A DNA stretch of 16,192 bases, from NCBI GenBank assembly GCA_001769925.1, contig MEPT01000086.1:1-16192 (forward strand), read 5' to 3'. Shown here piece by piece: positions 1 to 7,988 of this stretch. The notes beneath the pieces are model-generated. The model had not been told where the DNA came from and did no database searches. It worked only from the letters and a program-made list of their open reading frames with translations. Position 1 is the first letter of the stretch, and each line of letters opens with the position of its first letter. Origin of the DNA: Bdellovibrionales bacterium RBG_16_40_8 (GTDB lineage Bacteria; Bdellovibrionota; Bdellovibrionia; Bdellovibrionales; UBA1609). A program made the position numbers and the translations under genes.

Positions 1-1663
1 AATAAAGGCGTCTTGCTGCAGGTACTTTTTCAGGAGTGTAGCGAAATACCATTACCCACTTGTCTTTTATGTCGAGCCCCTTGTAAGAATCATAATCGTC
101 CATTTGCCCATCTTTGGGTGCGCGAATACCATAGCCGGCAAATACAATAGGGGCAGCAGTTACCTCGCCAGTACGTGAAAAAGCAACTGGTCGCCACTGT
201 TTATTCAGTTGGGCATTTAACTGCATATCTACTAAAGACGATTTATGCTCAGCTTTACTGGTGACAGTTAAATTATTGTCTGGGCCTAGCAAGGCCTCTT
301 TTAAAAACGGAAAGTTTTGTACATAATCTTTGCCGTTATACGGTGAAAGGCCAATATCTTTAAAATACTTTTCAATAGCGTGAGTGGCCATTTCTTCGCC
401 AGTAGACCCAGTAGCTCTGCCGGCTAATTCTTTAGAGGCTAAAAAATGCATAGTGGCTCTTAAATCTTTTTCTGAAATATCTGGGCTCATCAGCTTAGCG
501 GTAGGCGGCTGCGGGGGTAAATGCAATTCTTTTCGTATTAGAAAATCATTCCAGTCAGCAATCATTATTTGAGACTCAGTTTCTGATAGTTTCTTGTTCC
601 AGGTAATTGTATTACCGTCAGGAGTAAAAACAGGTAATCCATCAAATCCATCAAGGTAGGTAATGCGAACAGGTTTTTCTTTTCCGTTAACATCTACGGC
701 GAAAAGCTCGAAATTTTGATGACCTAAAAGACTAGAGGTAAATATTATGTAGTCACCAGATGGGTGATAAAACGGCGCCCAAGACATTACATCCATGTGA
801 GTTATTTGCTTTTCATCTGTGCCGTCTGTATTCATGGTGTAAACTTCGGCCTTCATTCCGTTCGAAGAGAAACGCCGCCAGACGATACGTTTACCATCTG
901 GACTAAAGAAAGGGCCGCCGTCATAACCAGGGGCTTGCGTAAGTCGCTTAACATGGCTGCCATCACTATTCATGATATAAATATCCATAAAATAAGAGGG
1001 GTCTCGCTCAAGATGCGCCTTATTTTCTTCGTCAGGCTTATCATTTAGTTTAGATGAATAAGCATGGCGATTTGAGGCAAAGACAATTTGCCGACCATTA
1101 GGTGATATAGCACCTTCAGCGTCGTACCCCTTAGCGCGTGTTAAGTTTATTAAATTTTTACCGTCTATAGATGCGCGAAAAAGATCGTAATGTTCATCGT
1201 AATCCCAACTATAGCGACGCTTCTTGCCTGAATTTCTAAAATCAATCTCGGTTTGTTGCTTAGCGCGTGCTTCAGGGTCAAGATGTGTTGAAGAAAAAAT
1301 TATCCAGCGTTTATCAGATGAGATCCACCCACAGGTTGTTTTACCATAACCAGGTGATACTCGTTCTACCGAATTTTTGGCAAAATTACGAATATACATT
1401 TGGTAAAACGGGTTATTTGATTCGCGCTCGCTTTGAAAAATCATTAGCTCGCCGTCAGGCGTAAAATAACCCTCGCCGGCGCGCTTACCTTCAAATGTCA
1501 TCTGTCTAATATTTTGAATAAAAATATTTTTACCAGAGGTTGTCTGTTTAACACTAGTCTTTTCAGCAGCAGGCAGATCAGCTATTTTTTTCTGAGAGCT
1601 TGTGCAAGAAATTAATGTAGTTGATGCCATTAAAATAGTTAGAAGTATTTTTATATTTTTCAT
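1..1663 (-). CDS. M28-family peptidase lipoprotein with N-terminal PD40 propeller (partial)
   Basis: The reading frame is open from an ATG at 1663 to the window edge (554 codons), so the C-terminus is missing. An SD-like GAGGG lies 3 nt before the ATG. Residues 1-20 form a lipoprotein signal ending in the lipobox LISC (Cys20). Residues about 55-355 carry five PD40/TolB-like propeller motifs of the type xFSPDGKxIxF (near 67, 187, 254, 300 and 347). From about 401 comes the typical entry to an M28 metallopeptidase: a helix, then LAGRATGSTGEE (413-424), then a PA-like insert (VFAGYGIRAP, 508-517). The zinc ligands would lie beyond the edge, so activity cannot be judged. It is likely an envelope-anchored aminopeptidase; residue 21 is Thr rather than Asp, which by the enterobacterial Lol rule would favour the outer membrane. 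It is last in a minus-strand unit, 21 nt after the TIGR03545-like gene. Confidence 0.85.
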   Translation of the reverse strand, partial: MKNIKILLTILMASTTLISCTSSQKKIADLPAAEKTSVKQTTSGKNIFIQNIRQMTFEGKRAGEGYFTPDGELMIFQSERESNNPFYQMYIRNFAKNSVERVSPGYGKTTCGWISSDKRWIIFSSTHLDPEARAKQQTEIDFRNSGKKRRYSWDYDEHYDLFRASIDGKNLINLTRAKGYDAEGAISPNGRQIVFASNRHAYSSKLNDKPDEENKAHLERDPSYFMDIYIMNSDGSHVKRLTQAPGYDGGPFFSPDGKRIVWRRFSSNGMKAEVYTMNTDGTDEKQITHMDVMSWAPFYHPSGDYIIFTSSLLGHQNFELFAVDVNGKEKPVRITYLDGFDGLPVFTPDGNTITWNKKLSETESQIMIADWNDFLIRKELHLPPQPPTAKLMSPDISEKDLRATMHFLASKELAGRATGSTGEEMATHAIEKYFKDIGLSPYNGKDYVQNFPFLKEALLGPDNNLTVTSKAEHKSSLVDMQLNAQLNKQWRPVAFSRTGEVTAAPIVFAGYGIRAPKDGQMDDYDSYKGLDIKDKWVMVFRYTPEKVPAARRLY

Positions 1664-1684
1664 ATGCCCTCGTAAATGTTCTTA

Positions 1685-3634
1685 TTAAAATTTAAGCCCT
1701 TTAAGAAGTTTTTTGCCTTCATCTTGAAGTTTTTTCTTCGCAGCATTTTTTGCGCCAGATTGTTTTGCGCTAGCCTGCTTTTCAACATCTTTTGCGGCAC
1801 TTTCTGCTTCGTTAGTTTTTGTTTTAATTAATGTGTCGGCCTGTGATTTCAACTGATTATATTCTGCAGTGAGTTTTTCTTTTTCGCTGTTAATGCGCGA
1901 GTTTACAAATTCATGCACTTTTTTCTTCATATCATTTATTTTTTCTTGAAGGCGCTTCATCAAGCCTTTAGCTAATTCGCTACCTAAGTTTGAATTCATA
2001 TTTATATTTAGATGACTCCAAGAGCCGCTGATATTGGCGTTTAGCGTGACGGCCGGTATTTCATGCAATATGCCACTTATTATGTCAGTTACATTTTTTG
2101 ATTTAGTATTAAGGTCATAATCAACATTCTTAAATGCATTCTGCATTGCAACTGAGATTTCTTGATTTTGCAATACTGCCTTGAGCGAAGACTGCCCTTG
2201 AGCTTTTTTAATTATTAATTTGAAATCATCACTTTGTACGAGTTTCTGATCGGCGATAGGAAAAGATCCAATCCTGAGTAAAAGTGACTCTTTATGGTCT
2301 GCGACGTGATCAATAGTTAAATTTAATTCACTGTCAAAAATTTCTGACTTCGGAAAATTACCCTTAACTTCAAGAATTGCCGGTTTGCCGACAAAAGCTG
2401 GATCAGAGGTTACATTAGTAAGAGCTCCAGCAACTTGCCCTGAGAAGCCTTCGGCTGAAGTTTCTGAGCTAATTGTAGCTTTTTTCAGCCAAAATAAAGG
2501 GTAGCCAGTTGTAATCTTAAAGGGGTAGCTTTTGCCGGTACTGCGAGCGCGCGGTACTAACTCGTCTTTATTGGTATCACCTTTTTCACCGGCTTTTTTA
2601 GGGGTAGGCATATATTTGCGCGCGAGTAGCATATATTTTTGTAGCGAGCCAAGTTTTGCTGCAAGCCATTTGTTAAAAAGATTTTTTGAGAAGTCTTTGA
2701 CGTCAAGGTTAGGTATTTTCAATTTATTTTCTATATTTCGTATATCTTCTTTAACCAATTCATCTATTTGTTTAAATTGGGTGTTGTATTTATTTATATC
2801 TTCTTTTAAGTCGTGGCCCATTGTCTTGAGATTTTGACTTTTTACTTTAACTTCTTTTAAAATTCGCCCGGCCTCTTTTACTGATTCGGCAAATTGTTTA
2901 GGGTTTTTAGTATCAAAATTAAGGGCTTTGGCTTCGTTAGCAAGCTTCGTAAACTCATCTTTGCTCGGGAGTTTATCAAGACGCTCTTTCCACTGAATTT
3001 GTTTTTGCTTAAGCTCAGCCTGAAGAGATTTGATAGTCGTTTCAGTTTTAAGATCAGCCTGAATATTTTTAAGAATATCTTTTTGCTCAGTATCACCGAG
3101 TAGTCCGACTAAATCACTAATGGCTTGGCCAGAACCATCTTTTTCAATTTGTTTGGTCAATTCGCCTTCAGCCTGCGTCAATACGTTACGAGATTTTTTA
3201 ACCTTTTCTGGTGGTTCAGGCGGGCGAACGTAGCCCGGTCGTTTACGTGGAGAATAAATTTGTATTTTATCAATGCCAGCATCAGCTACGACGAATTTTG
3301 CGCGTAATAGAGCATCCCATAAAAAGCGAAAGCGTATTTCGCCAATTTGTATAAGATTTAGTGAGGGGTTTTCTTTATTGGTAACTTGCAGGTTTTTCAG
3401 AGACATTGAGCCACCTAAAAAACTTGTGTTAAAGCTACCAACGTTTACCTCGGCGCCATGAACGTAGATGCCCGCCCACTCGATGGTTTTTTTCACGCCC
3501 AAATCAAAAAGAAAGTGAAAAGCGAAATAAGATAGCAGAAATATAATTGCGATCGGCACTGCCGCCTCAAAGCGGATTGGACCTTTACTTTTTTTGGGCT
3601 CAGCGCCCGCATCATTTACTGAAGAATTTGTCAT
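1685..3634 (-). CDS. TIGR03545-like membrane protein with AsmA-like halves and central coiled coil
   Basis: This 649-aa protein has one N-terminal membrane segment (about 24-44) and a large periplasmic remainder. Residues 55-130 have the beta-rich N-terminal pattern of AsmA/TamB-type proteins: xVxVGSFNTSxxGGxMSLKNLxVxN, then Ile-rich strands. Residues about 140-345 are Lys/Glu/Gln-rich helix, probably coiled coil. Residues 370-550 return to beta-type sequence and include an AsmA-like stretch GSWSHLNINMNSNLGSELAK (537-556). The tail (560-649) is again charged helix ending in a Lys-rich end. Family TIGR03545 is uncharacterised and, as I recall, usually occurs as a two-gene pair with TIGR03546; that pairing is seen here, with a 23-nt overlap with the upstream DUF2062 gene. 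No clear SD precedes the ATG, so translational coupling is likely. A role in envelope lipid or assembly transport is inference from the AsmA likeness. Confidence 0.75.
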   Translation of the reverse strand: MTNSSVNDAGAEPKKSKGPIRFEAAVPIAIIFLLSYFAFHFLFDLGVKKTIEWAGIYVHGAEVNVGSFNTSFLGGSMSLKNLQVTNKENPSLNLIQIGEIRFRFLWDALLRAKFVVADAGIDKIQIYSPRKRPGYVRPPEPPEKVKKSRNVLTQAEGELTKQIEKDGSGQAISDLVGLLGDTEQKDILKNIQADLKTETTIKSLQAELKQKQIQWKERLDKLPSKDEFTKLANEAKALNFDTKNPKQFAESVKEAGRILKEVKVKSQNLKTMGHDLKEDINKYNTQFKQIDELVKEDIRNIENKLKIPNLDVKDFSKNLFNKWLAAKLGSLQKYMLLARKYMPTPKKAGEKGDTNKDELVPRARSTGKSYPFKITTGYPLFWLKKATISSETSAEGFSGQVAGALTNVTSDPAFVGKPAILEVKGNFPKSEIFDSELNLTIDHVADHKESLLLRIGSFPIADQKLVQSDDFKLIIKKAQGQSSLKAVLQNQEISVAMQNAFKNVDYDLNTKSKNVTDIISGILHEIPAVTLNANISGSWSHLNINMNSNLGSELAKGLMKRLQEKINDMKKKVHEFVNSRINSEKEKLTAEYNQLKSQADTLIKTKTNEAESAAKDVEKQASAKQSGAKNAAKKKLQDEGKKLLKGLKF

Positions 3635-4139
3635 AACTATAATACCATTGAATAAGGGAGGTTGCCTTTAAGGCTCTCCAAAGTTTTGTTTCTTTAAATC
3701 GGTCAACGACAACAATACGGTAACGTACAATAAGTTTGCGGCCTAAGATAAATATAAAAGGCGCTAGGGCTAATGAGGCAATGCCCGACCCCATAACAAT
3801 TGAATTGTTAAATCGTGTAAACGGTATAATCGGCATATTATAAAAAACAGTATAAACCTCTTGCAATGAGGTTATTTCAAGGGCGGCACTGCCAACAATA
3901 TGAAAAATAGGGTCAAGAATGTAGGCAACAAATGCAAAAAAGAACGCTGATAAAAAGGCTGCGCCAATTTGAATGCGAAATAGAAAAAGACAAACAAAAA
4001 TAAGTAAAGACTGCAGCGATAAAAATGGCGTCATACCAAGCACAAATCCGGCGGCAAAGCCTGCAGCAATCTGGTTGGTACCAGTATCGCTGTTTAGCAG
4101 TTTGATTAAATTATAAATCTGTTTTAGCAGTAGACTCAT
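3612..4139 (-). CDS. TIGR03546/DUF2062-family small inner-membrane protein
   Basis: This 175-aa protein has hydrophobic segments at about 25-53, 58-86 and 113-135, and a basic C-terminal cytoplasmic-type tail. The GFAAGFVLGMTPFLSLQSLL stretch (27-46) is the DUF2062 hallmark: a Gly-rich helix followed by a P-F/L-x-LQ segment. The ATG has a clear SD (GGGAG about 8 nt upstream). It ends inside the following TIGR03545-like gene, overlapping it by 23 nt, which matches the two-gene pair known for these families. Function is unknown; co-occurrence suggests it is the membrane partner of the AsmA-like protein. It lies 21 nt downstream of the DegT-type aminotransferase gene and is likely on the same transcript. 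Confidence 0.8.
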   Translation of the reverse strand: MSLLLKQIYNLIKLLNSDTGTNQIAAGFAAGFVLGMTPFLSLQSLLIFVCLFLFRIQIGAAFLSAFFFAFVAYILDPIFHIVGSAALEITSLQEVYTVFYNMPIIPFTRFNNSIVMGSGIASLALAPFIFILGRKLIVRYRIVVVDRFKETKLWRALKATSLIQWYYSYDKFFSK

Positions 4140-4160
4140 GAACGATTCTCCCTAGCCAAC

Positions 4161-5285
4161 TTAACTGTCACTTGTGGCGGCGTAAACGCCGCATACAGCA
4201 TTAATAATATGATCTTGAATTTCATCTGTCATATCTGGGTACATGGGTAAACTCACAACATGCTGGGCCGCAAGTCTTGCTGTCGAGATATCATGAATTT
4301 TTGCAGTCTCACGATACGCGGGCTGATCAGCCATTGTTATTGGGTAATGAATAGCGGTCGGGACACCTTTTTGTTGTAGGTGCGACTGAAACTTATCGCG
4401 ATCAGGCACCCACAGGGTATATTGGGCCCAAACGCTTTTGCGGTCAGATCTTATGGTTGGAGTGTAAACAGAGAACTTTTTAAGTTCACTAAATGCCTTA
4501 TTGTAGCGCTCAGCAACGCGCTCACGCTGTTCGATCTCCCATGCATAGCGAGAGAGTTTAGCGGTAAGAACAGCGCATTGTAGGCTATCAAGGCGCCCGT
4601 TTATGCCAAGACGCGGGTGATGATATCTGTGCTCTCCCATGCCGTGAATGCGAATAGAAGTCATTATTTCAGCGAGTTGATCATCATTAGTAAACACTGC
4701 CCCGCCATCGCCGTAACATCCTAAAGGCTTAGCCGGAAAAAAACTCGTGCAGCCAATATCAGATAAATTGCAGCTGCGCTTGCCATTGTAAGTGGCGCCA
4801 AAACTTTGTGCGGCATCTTCAATAACATAAAGCTTATGCGTTGAGGCTATGGCTTGAATTTCTTTAAAGTCAGCAGGCTGGCCATAAAGTGAAACCGGCA
4901 TGATTGCCTTAGTACGTGGAGTGATAGCCTCTTCTATTTTTCGCCAGTCTATATTGTAAGTTTCGCGATCAATATCGACAAACACTGGTTTAATCCCAAG
5001 TATAAGAATCATTTCAGCGGTAGCTATAAATGAAAATGCGGTGGTAATAACTTCATCTCCGGCACCGATGTCTAATGCCATAAGCGCTATCTGTAAAGCG
5101 TCCGACCCATTTGAGCAGGTGAGCGCGTATTTTGCTCCTACAAATTTTGTTAGAGCTTCTTCGCATTCTTTAACCTCAGGCCCCATAATGAATTGCCCGT
5201 GTTCGAGAACTTTAAAAATGCCTTTATCGATTTCTGGTTTTAATGCTTTGTACTGAGTTTTTAGATCTATAAACGGAATTTGCAA
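4161..5285 (-). CDS. DegT/DnrJ/EryC1/StrS PLP aminotransferase, WbpE-like nucleotide-sugar aminotransferase
   Basis: This sugar aminotransferase probably makes a 3-amino nucleotide sugar such as UDP-2-acetamido-3-amino-glucuronate, as WbpE/WlbC does, using PLP and glutamate. The frame extends up to an ATG at 5363, but I start it at the TTG at 5285: a perfect GGAGG (5291-5295) sits 5 nt upstream, the ATG has no SD, and the TTG gives MQIPFIDLKTQY, matching the usual family N-terminus (374 aa). Visible motifs are GPEV near 35, SNGSDAL (58-64) in the PLP phosphate site, EDAAQSFGA from 156 with the cofactor Asp157, and SFFPAKPLGCYGDGGA with the Schiff-base Lys186. The exact substrate is not certain from sequence. 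It is the first gene of the minus-strand unit and faces manC, which supports a role in surface polysaccharide or glycan precursors. Confidence 0.88.
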   Translation of the reverse strand: MQIPFIDLKTQYKALKPEIDKGIFKVLEHGQFIMGPEVKECEEALTKFVGAKYALTCSNGSDALQIALMALDIGAGDEVITTAFSFIATAEMILILGIKPVFVDIDRETYNIDWRKIEEAITPRTKAIMPVSLYGQPADFKEIQAIASTHKLYVIEDAAQSFGATYNGKRSCNLSDIGCTSFFPAKPLGCYGDGGAVFTNDDQLAEIMTSIRIHGMGEHRYHHPRLGINGRLDSLQCAVLTAKLSRYAWEIEQRERVAERYNKAFSELKKFSVYTPTIRSDRKSVWAQYTLWVPDRDKFQSHLQQKGVPTAIHYPITMADQPAYRETAKIHDISTARLAAQHVVSLPMYPDMTDEIQDHIINAVCGVYAATSDS

Positions 5286-5383
5286 AATGGCCTCCGCCAG
5301 CAAAAAGTTATGCGCTGCAATAGTAAAACTAAAACGAGTCAATACTCTTTGATTTTCTTTCATTTGTCTACAAAATCACTCTT
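5286..5383. promoter_or_regulatory. Divergent control region between aminotransferase and manC
   Basis: With the TTG start for the aminotransferase, 98 nt separate the two divergent genes. Both transcripts must begin at or near here unless promoters lie inside the genes. A TTGACT hexamer is readable on the minus strand (5336-5341), but no well-spaced -10 goes with it, so I do not assign a specific promoter. The region is AT-rich. The co-regulation implied by the arrangement is inference. Confidence 0.35.
5291..5295 (-). promoter_or_regulatory. Ribosome binding site deciding the aminotransferase start
   Basis: GGAGG on the minus strand, exactly 5 nt before an in-frame TTG (5285-5283). No comparable SD precedes the more distal ATG at 5363, whose extra 26 residues do not match the family N-terminus. 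This supports the shorter protein and gives the two divergent genes a proper intergenic region. Confidence 0.75.
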
Positions 5384-6781
5384 ATGATTGCAGTGATTTT
5401 ATCAGGAGGCAGCGGATCACGCCTATGGCCGATATCTCGAGCATCCTATCCAAAACAATTTTGTGAGTTTTTTGACCAGTCTTTTCTGCGCACCACCGTA
5501 GAAAGGTTACGCCCGTTTGGGGCCCCGATTGTTGTGACGCTAGAGTCAATGGGCGCGCTAACCAATAGCGCTCTTACTGGTATGGGCCTTGTTCAAGAAA
5601 ATATATTTCTTGAACCCATACCAAAAAACACTGCGGCGGCAATCGCGCTAGTGGCCCAGATTCTTCAACATAAGAATTTGGCTAATGAAGTGATGGGGGT
5701 GTTCCCGGCAGATCATCTTATTGTAAATGTAGAACTTTTTCGTAAAGCAGCGACTTTTGCTGAAGAGTTAGCGCAGGATAACCATGTTGTGACGATGGGC
5801 ATAACACCACGTTACGCGGCCACAGGCTATGGCTATATGAAGGTTAATCCTACCCAATTCTCAAAGTCACAAAAGTCATTACAGGCTTATCAGGTAGAAC
5901 AATTTATTGAAAAACCCACTGCTGAAAAGGCCGAAGAGTATACGCAATCCAAACAACATTACTGGAATGCAGGTATTTTCTTTTTTAAAGTTTCACGAAT
6001 TATCGAGCTTTTTAAAACGCATATGCCCGAATTTTGGAAAAAAATAGCTACAATCAAGCCAGACTTATCAAATTTAAAATATGTTTATGCAAACTTGGCA
6101 TCGCAAAGCATAGACTACGGTATTATGGAGAAATTACCCGGGCAGATAATTTGTGTTCCTGGCGATTTTGGCTGGAGTGATGTTGGTTCTTGGGACGAAC
6201 TCGCCAGATTGCAAGAAGAAAGTTTGAAAATTTACTCAAGCGCAAATGTTTTTGCAATAAACTCTACAGAAAACTTTGTTTACTCTAATCACCCCAAAGT
6301 TGTAGCGCTTGGCGGGGTTGAGCAGTTAATAATAGTTGATACCCCTGACGCGCTACTAGTTACTAAAAGAGGCGAAAGTCAAAACGTGAGAAAACTTGTA
6401 GAAATGATGAGCGAGGCACGGTTACCGCAGGTGGCCGAACACAATTTTGAGGTGCGACCATGGGGGCGATTCGAGGTTTTAGCAGATCGCTCAGATCATA
6501 AGGTAAAGCGATTAGTTGTTGATCCGCGATGTCAGTTGTCTTATCAAGTTCACAGTAAACGTGATGAGCATTGGACATTTATAAGCGGAGACGGCGAAGT
6601 CGTGTTAGACGATAAAACTTTATCTCTGCGCCAAGGTGAGCAGCTTTTTATACCTCGTGAAAGTAAGCATCGCCTGCGCAATATTGGCCCAAGACCCCTT
6701 GTCGTAATTGAAGTGCAAACAGGAGAATATTTTGGCGAAGACGATATCAAACGGTTCGAAGATGATTTTAACCGTACCTAA
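5384..6781 (+). CDS. manC: Bifunctional mannose-1-phosphate guanylyltransferase / mannose-6-phosphate isomerase
   Basis: This 465-aa protein is the usual two-domain type II enzyme making GDP-mannose. The nucleotidyltransferase domain starts with ILSGGSGSRLWPISR (5-19) followed by YPKQF (22-26), and contains FPADHLI, the FIEKP motif, WNAGIFFF and DFGWSDVGSW. The C-terminal cupin isomerase domain has RPWGRFEVL and the metal-binding QVHSKRDEHW (388-397). Length is close to the family norm (about 470-480). The ATG at 5384 fits the family start, although no SD is evident. The gene overlaps pgi by 20 nt, so flux from fructose-6-phosphate to mannose-6-phosphate, mannose-1-phosphate and GDP-mannose can be co-produced with Pgi. 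It diverges from a nucleotide-sugar aminotransferase gene, fitting polysaccharide or LPS precursor supply. Confidence 0.95.
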   Translation: MIAVILSGGSGSRLWPISRASYPKQFCEFFDQSFLRTTVERLRPFGAPIVVTLESMGALTNSALTGMGLVQENIFLEPIPKNTAAAIALVAQILQHKNLANEVMGVFPADHLIVNVELFRKAATFAEELAQDNHVVTMGITPRYAATGYGYMKVNPTQFSKSQKSLQAYQVEQFIEKPTAEKAEEYTQSKQHYWNAGIFFFKVSRIIELFKTHMPEFWKKIATIKPDLSNLKYVYANLASQSIDYGIMEKLPGQIICVPGDFGWSDVGSWDELARLQEESLKIYSSANVFAINSTENFVYSNHPKVVALGGVEQLIIVDTPDALLVTKRGESQNVRKLVEMMSEARLPQVAEHNFEVRPWGRFEVLADRSDHKVKRLVVDPRCQLSYQVHSKRDEHWTFISGDGEVVLDDKTLSLRQGEQLFIPRESKHRLRNIGPRPLVVIEVQTGEYFGEDDIKRFEDDFNRT

Positions 6782-7988
6782 TCAAAAAACTTCTACAGAA
6801 ATAATGATGAAAGCTGAAAATGCTTTTCGTGCGCTTTTGCAACGTATAGATCTGGGGTTTTGGCAGTTACCTGAGCGAAATGAAAATTGGTTAGCATCAG
6901 AAAAATTCGCTCAAGATATACGTGGTTACGCAAAACATATGTTAGTTATTGGTCTTGGCGGTAGCTTCTCGGGCGGACGCTGTCTTGTCGAGTCTCTAGG
7001 TGATAAGAGCGCGGTAGATTTTCTATTTAACACCGACCCACAAACAGTCGAAGCCACGTTTAAACAATGTGAAAAATACGCTGACTGTCACTATTTGATT
7101 ATTTCAAAAAGTGGTAATACCCTTGAGATTGTCTGCTTGCTTGAAATTCTTCTAAAAAAACTTAAAAGCCAAAATAGAGATTTTAAGAAAGCCATTTCTG
7201 TTATTACTGAAGAAAAATCAAGCCCGCTTTTTGACTGGGTAGTTGCAAACAAAATTCAATATTTGGCGCACCCGCAAGACGTGGGTGGGCGATTTTCTGT
7301 TTTTACTCCTGTCGGGTTAGTGCCCGCGGCATTTTCAGGGGTATCGCTTGCAGAACTTCGCACCGGTGCGCAAAAGGCTTTTGCAGACAAATCTCTTATC
7401 ACACAACTTGCCGCATATTATTTAGAAAGTTTTCAGCGCGAAGAAACTATTTCGGCGTTCTGGTCTTATATAGATCAGTTAGCCGCTTTTTCGCCATGGT
7501 TGATACAGCTTTGGGCCGAGTCGCTAGCCAAGAAAAAAACTCGTCAAGGTCGTGAGGCACCACGTGTGAGTACACCGGTCACTTATCTCGGCACGTGTGA
7601 TCAGCATTCTGTTTTGCAGCAACTTATGGAGGGGGCAAAAGATAAATCTATTTGTTTTTTACGCAGCCAAAAACTTGCTGAGTCAGGCGAGAGTTTTACC
7701 GGCACGCAGTGGGCAGGGTTTGAGTATTTAAAAGACAAAAACCTGGGGCAGGTATTTGCCACTCAGTCACAAGCCACCGAAGAGGCATTACAATCTGAGG
7801 GCCGTTCAACTTTGAGTATAGAACTTTCTAGCGTTGAGCCTGAATCAGTAGGCAAGCTTCTGATGGTTTTTGAATTATTAATTGGCGTTCTCGGCGAGGC
7901 GCTTGATATCAACGCATTTAACCAACCGGGTGTAGAACTTGGCAAAAAAATTACTAAAGAAAAACTTCAAAAAAGTTTTAGCCTTTGA
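6762..7988 (+). CDS. pgi: Glucose-6-phosphate isomerase, short type
   Basis: It interconverts glucose-6-phosphate and fructose-6-phosphate in the cytoplasm. Family motifs are clear: GLGGSFSGG (sugar-phosphate loop), SKSGNTLE (the SKSGTTxE phosphate site), GGRFSVFTPVGLVPAA, the CDQHSVLQQLMEGAKD segment (GxDQHSxxQ type) and the C-terminal GVELGK. The 408-aa length fits the short bacterial type rather than the roughly 550-aa E. coli type. The frame opens further upstream with a TTG at 6708; I chose the ATG at 6762, which overlaps manC by 20 nt and follows a weak GAAG. An ATGATG pair at about 6804 is another possibility. It sits between manC and a ROK kinase gene, giving a compact hexose-phosphate module. 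Confidence 0.92.
   Translation: MILTVPNQKTSTEIMMKAENAFRALLQRIDLGFWQLPERNENWLASEKFAQDIRGYAKHMLVIGLGGSFSGGRCLVESLGDKSAVDFLFNTDPQTVEATFKQCEKYADCHYLIISKSGNTLEIVCLLEILLKKLKSQNRDFKKAISVITEEKSSPLFDWVVANKIQYLAHPQDVGGRFSVFTPVGLVPAAFSGVSLAELRTGAQKAFADKSLITQLAAYYLESFQREETISAFWSYIDQLAAFSPWLIQLWAESLAKKKTRQGREAPRVSTPVTYLGTCDQHSVLQQLMEGAKDKSICFLRSQKLAESGESFTGTQWAGFEYLKDKNLGQVFATQSQATEEALQSEGRSTLSIELSSVEPESVGKLLMVFELLIGVLGEALDINAFNQPGVELGKKITKEKLQKSFSL

Noticed and set aside
384..1464. Several plus-strand open frames of 62-94 codons
   Set aside because: They lie antisense to the continuous PD40/M28 frame, have no family-like sequence and no ribosome binding sites.
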